Shown here: one piece after another, positions 11,196 to 21,397 of the stretch
Position numbering within the stretch: position 1 is the stretch's first letter
Layout of the letters: each line of letters opens with the position of its first letter
Origin: Acridotheres tristis
Lineage: Eukaryota; Chordata; Aves; Passeriformes; Sturnidae
Direction of reading: 5' to 3'
Assembly (NCBI GenBank): GCA_037013685.1
Contig: CM072887.1
Coordinates: 39,359,154-39,423,153, forward strand
Length of the DNA: 64,000 bases
Notes under the pieces: model-generated
Told to the model about the DNA's origin: nothing
What the model saw: the letters and a program-made list of their open reading frames with translations, nothing else
Database searches by the model: none
Made by a program: the position numbers and the translations under genes

Positions 11196-14100
11196 CTGTT
11201 GAAAAGGCAAGAGCATCAGTGCCGTGCTTCTGTTGGCACTGGGAGCAGCTCACAGCACGCATGTGATGAGATGTTTAAAACCAAAAACACTCCCAACAGT
11301 CATCCATTTTCCAGGGCCAGTCAATGTTTCCAGCAGCATCACAGCACAAACCAGGCAGCTTTTAAACAGCTTGAAAGTCCCAGGAGAGTGCCATAAAGCA
11401 ATGAGGTCTCCCTGGAATAACAAACCAGACTCAAGGTTTCCAGACTCATGTGAGTGATAAGGCAGGTGGCAACCTTGGGCCACTGCCTGAAAACCCCCAT
11501 GACATGGGGGAGTGCCCCATCCTTCAGCCAGGCACCTTGCTCACTCCTAAAGCAGAGATTTCAATGGGCTGTCAATAGGCACATGACAGTGCAGAGGACT
11601 TATCTGTGCTGTCCTCCTCCTCACTCCATCCCTACTCCCTGGGAAGCCACTGCCTGAAATCCTCTACACCTCAACTCAAAGGAGGGGGTGGAACACAAAC
11701 TCAGAAGGCTGAGCCACTGTATAACACCTTTTGTGAGGTAAGCACTCCACTCAAGGACTGAGCCTAGGCTGCACAAGCAGCTTACAGGTGAAGTTCAGAT
11801 ATTAGCATAAATAAGAGATGGAAGTTTTCATTGCGGCCAAATGCAGAGTAGCCAACATCATCTTTACAGCTAGGTTAGACAGTTTCCTCAGCAACTTGTA
11901 CCATTTTATGTATAGCACTCTCCTCTCCAATGCTCTCAGCATTCCTCTCAGGAAGTATCCTGTGACACCTGATGAATCCATCAGGACGGGCAGAGGCTCC
12001 TCGAGGGTGGGTTAGGTATCAATGCCAGCAGAGACCTAAACCAGCAAGATACCAACCATGGGGTCCACTCCATCCCCGTACAAGATTTGATTTAAGTCAG
12101 CCCCAGCTACCCTGAACAAAGGGGTTGACTCCCTTCCACCAGCAACACCTGGGCCAGCAGCACCAACAGAGCTGCTGCTGGCTGATGCCTGTCCCCAAAG
12201 GCCCCATACACCTGGCGACAGGTGCAGACCCCAGCAAGGGCAGCCCAAGGCACTGGTTCTGGCAGTGCCACCCTCTCCCACCACCACAGCCCAGCCCATC
12301 TGCAGGGGACAGGCTGTGAAGGGAGCCATGGGCTTTTCCTTCGCCCTCCACAAAGCACAAAAGACGAGCAGCAGGGAAGCAGGCCATGTTATGCTAACAC
12401 ACATACACATATAGGCATGTACGTGTGTGTGTGTGCACTACATACAAGTTTAAAATGCATTTTGTGTCCAAAATCATGTTCATCCTGGTTCAGGACAAAA
12501 TTACGGCAGAATCAAATTCTTGTGTGGGAGATGAAAAAAGCAAACAGTAATGTAGAGTACAGCACATAGAACTTGGATTTACCCCTCTCTTTTCAACTCT
12601 GTATTCAAGCATCAATTTTTTTAAAATTATTTTTTTTAAAGCAAATACCAGATAGATCCCGGAGTGTCCTTTTGCAAATATAGAAGCTGTTCCACGCACC
12701 TCCTTCCCTAAGCCAGCATATACAATGCTGCTTAATAAAGCAATTTTTGATTCAAATTATATAGAGCTTTCCTTATAAGACAGAAGTGCACAAAAAAATG
12801 AAGACAAAGGGGTTACTAAAATATCTTTTCAGAACAAGTATTCAGTTTAACAAGACCTAGGAGTTTTTGAAATACTGCTTTCAACTAAAAGCAGGTGAGA
12901 AAAAGACATTTGACTTTATGGGACATATGAAAGCTGCTATTAACTGAAACATTAAGAGGAAAATTCTGATTTATCTTCTCTTATTGAAATAATTATACTG
13001 ACATGGTGTCTTAGGCTCTGGACTACACACTATTAACAGCTGTATATAAATTACAGATGTCTGCAGAACGACTTGAGGGCAACAGGTCACCACTATTATT
13101 GCCAGCTGATGTAATTCGTGCCATAAACTTTATCAGCAGCATAAAGACCTCGGAGTATGAACTTTTCAACATAAGGAGGTTTATCTTAATTGTCAAACGG
13201 CTGCACTGGCCAGTACACGTTCCATCTCACAAGGGGATATCACAGCCATTGAAGACATTCATGGGGCTCAAAATAGAACTGAAAGTAGGACAAAAAAGTG
13301 ACCATAAAAAAACAAACACATGCACACAGATTCCTTTGGACAGCTGAAGAAACTGACTCCCACTTCCCCATAGTCCTATAATAAAAAGTTTCTGGAAAGT
13401 TTTTTCCCCACACCTGCTTTTTCCATTTGAATTTTTAAGAGAACATCTGTGGACTCTCAGAACGGGGAAGTGAGAAAGGCAGAAGAGAAGGGGTTTTTCT
13501 TCTTCTGATTCAAAACAAATGAGCTTGTGGACCCTCCCACGACAGGTAAGGGGTTAAAAAAAAAACGTCCTTAATCTGAAGGGGGAGGTCAAACACAAAC
13601 CCAGCTCAACCTTCTCTTCTTTAGAGGTACGTTAGGATGTGATAAAACATAATGAATCATTAACTTGCTAGCAATGCATGTTTACACCTTTACTTTTTTT
13701 TAAAAAAAAAAAGTTGTGAGTCAAGAGTAACTACCCAATGAAAACAAGTGACCAGAAGGAATGCTCTTAAACATACACAATTTCAGACTGCCCATATGCC
13801 ATTCTTTTGTTTACCACAGATTCCAACCTCTTAACCTCAATTAAACCATAAAAGCTCCAGCAAATGCCCTGCAGATGAATTAATAAAAGCTAAAGTCAAT
13901 CATCAGCCTCTGGGACACCCTACAGGTTGTTTTTGTTGTGTTGCGTTTTTTTAACTAACATCACTTCATGTTTTAGCTCCCGCAGAAGTGCATTTTGAGA
14001 TGTTTTTGCTTGGTCAAAGGCCCAGCAAGTCTATCAATTAAAAGAGTCAAAGGCTCTATTTATTTGTATTCTTCTGGTATCAGACAGGAGGCTTATTAGT

Positions 14101-15147
14101 GCCCAGAGTGGTGGCACAGCTTATTTAGCAGTGTTTATTTTACCTAAACACACATGCAGAGGATCTTTGGAAAACATGCCTGTCATTAACTTCAAGCCTT
14201 CTCTCACTAAGCAGCTCAAACATGGTCATAAAAACTCAATTAAATCTCCCCCTCCTCTCGCCACAGACCCTCAAGTTGCCTCCCAGGACAGGGCCAGAAC
14301 CTCAGCACTTGCTGGGAATGGATGAGGTTTGCCCTAGCAAGGCAGATGAGAGCAGCAGAGCCCTCCTTGGGAGGAAGAGGAGTTAAATGAGAAGGAAGGA
14401 GGTCCAGGTATCAGCAGGATGGCTCACTGAAACACCTCACACCCCACCATATACCCAATGACACAAGGATGTCCTGGCACCCCTGAATTTGGGGCCGTGC
14501 CACTGCCAGCCTGTCTGGAAGATCTCATCCAGACAGCATGTGGATTCTTGTAATGAATGCCACTGTATGTTACACATTAGTTCATAACACCACAGCGAAC
14601 TGGTTCCTAATTCTCATTTCAGCCTCTAGGTACAGCTACAACCACATCTCAAGGGGATAAAGGGAATATATCAATGAGCCATAACTTACCAACTCAGAGT
14701 AGCAAGCAGAATAAAGTTCTTACCTATCAAGAAAAAAGCACAGGTAATTCTGCGCTTCTCTCACAAACACACAAAACAAGCTCCTTAAGGTTTATTACAG
14801 TAAAACCTCTGCTTTTGCTAGAGCTGATAGAGAATGAGCACCAAGCATCTTCCTGATGAAACCTTCCCACAGCGGCCCTACAGCCTCATCAAAAATTGTC
14901 CGGAAACATTAAGACTCTTCTTAATATTTTCCAGACATCATCCAGAGATGTCTTAGGCTTCTAAGAACACTAGACTCTTAGGCTGCAGTTTCACAAACAG
15001 CTTAAGCAGCTTTAATCAAGGCAGTCCTGCAGCAAGACAGACAGACAACTGCCTGGAAACAAATCTGCCTTTGGCAGCAACCCACACTCGGGCTGCCTTG
15101 TACTCACGATGAAACACAGTTTCAGTAAAGCTGAAAACTCCTCTCAC

Positions 15148-15198
15148 CTTCCAGGTATTTTGTCCCCTCAGATACACATTGTAGGGCACCGGTACTAT
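15148..15198 (-). other. Candidate 51-nt FRMD1 5'UTR cassette exon
   Basis: On the minus strand a pyrimidine-rich acceptor (ttgctctcatttgcag) precedes 51 bases, and a consensus donor (AAG then gtgaga) follows. One frame is open throughout (IVPVPYNVYLRGQNTWK), but I do not recognise it as a protein. It lies between the promoter exon and the exon carrying the FRMD1 start codon, so if it is real it is untranslated. It contains a tiny upstream ORF (ATG TGT ATC TGA). The only support is the pair of splice sites, and chance is a fair alternative. Confidence 0.35.
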
Positions 15199-16780
15199 CT
15201 GCAAATGAGAGCAATAAGGAGCCTGAACAAGTAAAAGATGTCATGATGGCAGGTATAATCCTTTCTCAGCAATTTTAAAAAAACTCCACCCATCTCCTTT
15301 GACTAACCCCTGCAATGATGAAAATTTCTCCTAGAAGATGCATCAACCAGGAAGGAGCGGAAACAAAGTTGCTTGTCAGGGCAGAAAACAAGATTGCAGC
15401 TAAATAGCTTTATGTCATGGCTGTAAGATGATGTGAAAAGTGCCACCTGTGATCAGCAGTCAGGACAACTAGGTCACATCCTGCAGCAAATTCCCAGAAG
15501 CACATTGACTTTTTAAATGTGTCTACTTCAGCATCATTCCAGGATTAGCACAACACATCCAAGGGCAAAGATGCCACAGGGAGGTAAGGCACCAAATTTA
15601 GTATCCACACACTGCTTTTGGGGTAAAATACACACCTGTCTTCAAACACTGCATGCTACTTTGTAGGAAACCCCCATTCAAAGCCAAGGCACCTCCCAGT
15701 CACTTGGGTGCTCTGAAGAACTGGATTCCAGAACCAGTGCAGCTTGGCTGTGGACAGGTGCAACACTGACAGCAGAGACAACCAGCTTCAGCCCATGGAA
15801 GTGGGAGATGCAACTACAGCAGGCTTTCTGCACCTGTTCAGGCGTGACCACAATCCTCTCACAGGGCAGGGATGTGGGCCTGGCCCCCACCCTTCCCTTA
15901 GGATTTTTCCAGAGGTGCCATGTGAGATGCCTTCAGAAACTCCAGGGCTATGAACCCAAGCAGATGTGACAGATGGGGAAAGCGCTGAGCATTGGTCTTA
16001 AGATACCAGCCAACATGCTTTTTACCTCTCTCCCTGTACAATCAGCACTCCTTGGTGACACTGAGGTTTAATAATAGCAAGGAAAACACTTTCTCACTGG
16101 TCTTCATTGCAGGATTAGATGCAGCAGCTCTTAGGCATGACTGCTCAGACTCCCCACCTTTTAGTAATAAAGTCTTCCTGCCCCACATCAAGCAGCACAA
16201 GTGAATCCTGGAACAGGAAACATGCTCTAGTGCTTGTAACTCTTCTGCTCTGCACCTCTGCACAATGTGCTTAGGAAAAAGGGATCTCCCAAAATTCTGT
16301 GGACACCCATTCTTAACCTGGGACCATGCTGCTATGATACTCTGTAGGCTGCCCTAGTCCTTAAGTTCAAAGAGAGGGACAACTCTTCTAACCTAGGGAT
16401 GGTGGCATTCTCTTGCAGCCAGATAAAAGTGACTCATGTTTTTGGGTACACTAACTAGTCCCCAAGGAGAGGAAAAAATGCTTAACAAAGGACAGGGCAC
16501 CAAAGGAGGCACTCCTGCAGCATATGGAAGTGTGAGGGCAGGGCAGCAATGGCAGGACCACGCAGGGAAGCTGCCATGCTTCCATCCACCTCTCCCACGG
16601 GATGAAAAAAGCTCCTCAGCAGTTTGTTCCCTTTGAGGACAGCACAACATGAATCACTTTATGAACTTAATGTTTAGCTGAAACAAAACTGAGTTCAGGA
16701 GCTCTTTGAAAGGAAGAGACAATGAGTATTAAAGGCTTCAGACAAAAAGAGACGAATTAGGATCTCACAGGGATTATGTT

Positions 16781-16806
16781 TTTCCATCACTTTTAAGTGA
16801 TGGAAA
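16781..16806. repeat. Perfect 12-bp inverted repeat
   Basis: The arms tttccatcactt and aagtgatggaaa are exact reverse complements separated by two T's. The structure is compact enough to extrude as a cruciform or to form a hairpin in RNA from either strand. No function is known. Confidence 0.9.
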
Positions 16807-19800
16807 GTGGCTTTGAATTTTTGTACACAAAGACAGGCAGCCTTTTAAAAGACATTATTTTGTCAGTGCTACATACGAAACTTAGCAATGCACACATTTT
16901 GAACAGTCAAATCTGCATCTAGAGCATGCAATTCCTTTCCAGCATACTTATTTACCTGGGAAAACAACCAATCTTCTTGTAGCAAGATCAGTGGATCAAC
17001 TGATCCTTCCTTTTCACTGACTGGTAAAAGTAGTAGTATGTACCCTATTGCATCTGACTACCAACATGCAGCTTCTCGTTGCAATGAATTTCATTACTGC
17101 TGCATAATCTACTAATGGACTTGTTTATTGCACACCAATCACTTATAAGTCTCCCTCATACTTCATAAATCAAGCACATTAATTAAAGTTCAAGAGTAAG
17201 TGGCAATTTAAGGTATCAATTGGCCTAGGCAACTACAGAAGCACAAGAAAGAACCAGCAAAATATGGCATTGGGCATGAGCCAGCCTCAGTATCCATTAC
17301 ACCTCACACAGAGCAGCTGCAAAGGAAGCCTGGTCAGAAATGCCAAGCTCCATTTTCTCAGCTGGATCCCAACACACATCACATGAGGTCTTGCAAAAGT
17401 TAAGAGAAGTGAAGTGCTGGAATAGCCATTCAGTAACAGCAACCTTGTCACCCCCAAACACACCAACGTGTCTCTTTTGAGATGGACCCTTAGGGAAACC
17501 TCATTTATGGGCACACATATGCACAGCCACGAGTGCAGTAAAGACAATGCCAGTCCAGAACTTTGGTGTAATAACAGAGATACTTCAATTTAGCACTCCA
17601 GTTCTTGGCAATTCTGACTTGTAAATTGCAGATCTTCATATTTTCTATCTATGGGAAACAGGAGAGGCAAAGTACATGCAACAAATTCTTTACAAAAAGG
17701 GAAAGAGAGGCTTCCTTCACAGGCACTGCAACTGTCAGGAAACAGGAAAAGCAGGAGACAGCAGCAAGACCTGGCATCTCTACTGGCAACTCAGAAGAGA
17801 AGCACCTTCCTATACCATGCAAATTGCAAATGCACAACATCTCCTGACCCAGAAGCCTATTAGTTAATTCTCCAACTGGAAACATATTCCATTTTTAGTC
17901 TACCAAGGCTATAAACAGGATTTCTCCCAAGGGGATCCATTATACCCTTGCCTCAAGCACAACAGATGAGAGATACTCTTCTACAAGCCTATTTTTGCAC
18001 AAGTTATTTTACAGGGATAGTATTTTTTCACTTGAGCTAGGCTGGACTGATTTTGAATATATCCCTAAGACCAGACGTCTGTTGCAGAATTGTCCAAAAA
18101 TTTCTTCATTTTTATTCACACCAAGGTCTTGTAACAGTTATAGAAGCAGCAGACTACAAAGTCTTTGTTTAATAAATAAATAAAGAGAAAAGCATAATTA
18201 TAATTTCACAAGCAATACCTTGAGCCGTAGGACAAATAAGGAGAGCATGCTTTTTTTTAAATGACGTAACAAATTCTTCTGAGTCGGAATAGCTTTGCTA
18301 CCAGTAATAACCATGTAAAAAAAATAAATTGGCTTGCTTCCCCTGAGGAAGGGGAAAGTCCACTGCTGATCTCATTGCATTTGAATCCCTATCTAAATAT
18401 TCAGACCAACCAGGCAGCTTCTGCATCAGTTTGCTTCTAACTTTTTCCCCTTCAGCGTACAACTAGTCTTGAAAATATTTGGAGCAGAGAGGAATACTGA
18501 TTTATGTGAAGTGGACAAAAAGAATAGATAAAACTCCACCTGGAACACAGCTTGCCTCTGTTACAAGTGTGCAAATGCCAATCTGCCAATACCTTGATAA
18601 AATTAACACAAACAGCAGGGTCTTTATGATTAGATGCAGTTTCAGAGACTGCACACAGCACTGCCAGACATCAACTTCAGCAAAGCAATGGGGAAGACAC
18701 AGACAAAAAAAAACAAAACAAAAACAAAAAACCCCACCCCCCAGCCTTACAGAGCGCTGCATTTTTGAGGTGATGCTGAACTGTGCAAAAAGAGGAAACA
18801 GAGAGGGGAAAAAAGAAAAGGCAAACATAAGAAATGGTTTAACAAGAAGCAAATTATCTTCTCCTGAGATTCTCCAGGGAGCAGCTCCTCCTTGTCACAG
18901 GAGCTTGTTTGGGCCAAGCTCACCGTTTGTCTGTGCACAGTCACTAACCACACACTATGAATTAAGGTACCACTGCTTGACACTACCAAGATAATCAAGC
19001 AGCAACGCAGTTACAGGGGACTTTCTGCAAGAAAAGAAGTGTAACCCTGGAGCACAGTAAGCATGCAAGTCATTTACATTGTCTCACTTTGGAGGAACAG
19101 TAGGGCAAGACTTTACTACAAAAGCCAGCTGATAGAGAGCTAATCACTGGATTCATACGCTTTTTACCTGCAGTGTTAGGAAAAGTGCTGTAGCTTTAAA
19201 GTAGTATCAGCTTTGATTTTTTAAAAAAGCAAACTAAAATACAAAAAAAAACCAAACCCCAAAAACCCACAAAAATTCATCCATAAAAAAACCTAAATGA
19301 TTTGGCCCTCATCTGGGTCTAAAAGCTGCTATCAAAAAAAAAACTTAGATGAGAAAACCATATGTAAATCCAAATGGTTTTGGTGTTACTGGTATTTATC
19401 CCATTTTATCAAGTTTGTATAAAAAAATCTAGTTTACAGCAACAAAAATTCTAAGGGGGAAAAAAAACTGTCTAAAAAGCACAGACAGTATTTTTTGGTA
19501 GACCACTGCAAAGAATCACTACAACTCATGTTCTTCAACAGCATTCTGTAGACTTATTTTAGTCTTACTCTTTTTTGTTTCCTCCCCTCTTTTCTTCCTT
19601 AAGGTGACCTCTACAAGAAACACAACCCCCACTCCCTTCTTAGATTCTTTTTTTTTTATTTGGTACTTCTTATCTGAAGCCAAAACACAGGCTCCCACCA
19701 CCACCAGTGCTGAAACCAGAACGCTTTGAATAAGAGTGTTTAATTGTACAGTTAAATAGGAGGAATAAACAACAGTGAGATCAAGGCATTCTGTTGTCAT

Positions 19801-20906
19801 TCCAAATTTTCCAGGAACAAAATAAAAATTTAAAAAGCTAAACAAATTAATGGGTCACCATCATTTAAACAGTTGTGGTTTGTTGGTTTGGGTTCTTTAA
19901 AATATTTTTCAAGTATTTATTGTCAGGGCCTGGGCATCACAGCAGTACATGGTTCAGACAGTGTGCTAGTTTTCTGGCGTGGTGGAAAAACACAGATGTG
20001 CATTTTAAATGCCACAGGGGAGTTAACCTGAGAGCCTGTTACTGCCGAACAGCAGGAGAAACATCTCTCGAGGCAGACGATGACGACTTCTCAGCACAGA
20101 AACCCCAAAGCCTTTCCCTATAAATCGTTACCAAAAAAAGAATTCCAAGAGGTGGAGAAACAACGAGGTAAGGACACTTCTGCCTTTCTGACGCGCACAC
20201 CTGCCGGGACACTCTCCTCCTTCCCCGTCCCGCCCCGTACGGCTGCATCCAAGTCGCTCCCGGCTGTCAGACCACCCAGACCAGCCCCACGAGATGCTTC
20301 CAGCCCCTCGCCCCCGAGGCTGCCCCACAGAAGGAGGCGGCACCACACGGGAGGGACCCGCGGGGCCGCGTCCCTGTCACTGTCCCTCGGCACCTGCGAG
20401 GCAGGTGGCAGCCAACCGAGCACCAGCTGCGACGCGTCCCACATCGTGCCATCGTACGGCCCCACGGGAGCTCTTTGGGACACGGCCAGCCGCCCCGGGT
20501 GTTTCCCGTCGCGCAGCCGGTGTATTGCTGATCCTGCCCCAGCAGCACTCCATCACCCAGCACCAGCGAGACCCACCGGCGGTGCCCGGTGCACGACACT
20601 GAGGGACGGATAAGTCACCACGACCCAGGCTCCTCCAGAGCCCCACTCCCTGCCGTCCCCACCCTGTGACTGCTCGCTCCCGCTGCCTCCGCCCGGGAAC
20701 AGCAGCGGCAGCCAGGAGCGCGCAGGGACATCCACGGCGGCGGCTCTGAAGGGAAAACCCCGATAACGTGACACAGCCGGAGATCGCCCCGGCCGAGGCT
20801 CGCACCGCCCATCCAGCCACAAAGTTGTAAATACACTTTCGCAGCCGCTGCCGCGCGGTGGGACCGACCGCCGCAGCACGGAGCCTCTCCCGGCCCCGCG
20901 GGCAGC

Positions 20907-20980
20907 GCACCCCGGTCCCAGAGCACCCCGGTCCCAGAGCACCCCGGTCCCAGAGCACCCCGGTCCCAGAGCACCCCGGA
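20907..20980. repeat. 16-bp tandem repeat in the CpG island (4.6 copies)
   Basis: The unit gcaccccggtcccaga occurs four times without a mismatch at 20907, 20923, 20939 and 20955, followed by a partial fifth copy with a change at its end. Exact copies imply recent expansion or homogenisation, so copy number is likely to vary between individuals. Confidence 0.95.
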
Positions 20981-21239
20981 CCCCACCATTCCCTCGCCCC
21001 GACCATTCCCCGCCCCGGGCGGCGGGCGCAGCCGGGCACCCCGCGGCTCTCTCCGCTCGCAGCGCCGCCCGCAGCCGCACCGCGCCCCGCGGATCCGAGC
21101 CCCGCTTCCCCCCGGGACCCGTCCCCCTCGCCTTTGTCCCCCAGCAGCTCACCGGGACGGCGACCGCCTCCCCCCCGCTACCGCGGGAGCCCTGGGACAC
21201 CCCCGGCCGCTGTCGGAACAGCGGAGCCCGCGGACTCAC

Positions 21240-21330
21240 GGCGGGGCAGCCCCCTGCGCGGAGCTCCTCCGGCCTCCCCGGTGCAGCATCCAGCGGGGCA
21301 GCGGCGGGCGCACGCCGGAGCCCGGGAGCA
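21240..21330 (-). other. FRMD1: FRMD1 candidate first exon (5'UTR)
   Basis: On the minus strand the CpG-island sequence reaches a full-consensus donor, GTGAGT, at 21239..21234, so the exon's last base is 21240. The 5' end is a guess from the GC boxes. The exon contains an ATG at 21289..21287 followed by 16 codons (starting MLHRGGRRSS) and two extra bases before the donor. Splicing directly to the exon beginning at 11195 would add three codons and then stop, so this frame looks like an upstream ORF rather than the protein start. A second minus-strand donor (GTGAGC, exon end 21153) could give an alternative form. Confidence 0.5.
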
Positions 21331-21340
21331 GCACCGGCCG

Positions 21341-21397
21341 TGGGGCGGGGCCAGGCGGGGCGGCACACGGGGAGGGGAAGCTGCGGGGGCGGGACGG
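21341..21397 (-). promoter_or_regulatory. GC-box cluster (Sp/KLF-type sites)
   Basis: Three G-rich boxes are visible on the plus strand: ggggcgggg near 21342, ggcgggg near 21354, and gggggcgggac near 21385. They lie 50-150 bp upstream, in minus-strand sense, of the candidate first exon, which is the usual place for Sp1-type sites in a TATA-less CpG-island promoter. No TATA box was seen. Confidence 0.55.

Larger units (their letters stand above)
11199..21239 (-). other. FRMD1 first intron(s), non-coding
   Basis: This is about 10 kb between the promoter exon and the start-codon exon. Apart from the candidate exon near 15.2 kb, the CpG island tail and a perfect inverted repeat at 16781..16806, I see no gene, RNA or clear mobile element. 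A GC-richer stretch at about 12.0-12.35 kb gives overlapping open frames on both strands that do not resemble a protein. A CA/TG-rich stretch (acacacatacacat, then gtgtgtgtgtg) lies near 12400..12436. AT-rich stretches dominate 18.2-19.9 kb. Confidence 0.7.
1..21330 (-). other. FRMD1: FRMD1 gene, 5' portion (partial at left edge)
   Basis: This is the 5' part of a minus-strand gene running from a CpG-island promoter near 21.3 kb past the left edge of the window. Two coding exons (11126..11031 and 6275..6185) join in phase and encode the start of a FERM F1 lobe close to vertebrate FRMD1, with FRMD6 (Willin) as nearest paralogue. FERM proteins of this pair act at the cell cortex. FRMD6 is tied to Hippo signalling, while FRMD1 is poorly studied. 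Conserved family segments that should follow (a stretch resembling NNEYIFMDLEQKLSKYF) were looked for on the minus strand of 1..6184 and not found, so the window ends inside the third coding-region intron. The exact transcription start is inferred from the donor site and GC boxes. Confidence 0.85.

Noticed and set aside
12030..12350. GC-richer stretch with open frames on both strands, considered as an exon
   Set aside because: Translations show no domain, and flanking splice sites do not fit the FRMD1 leader.
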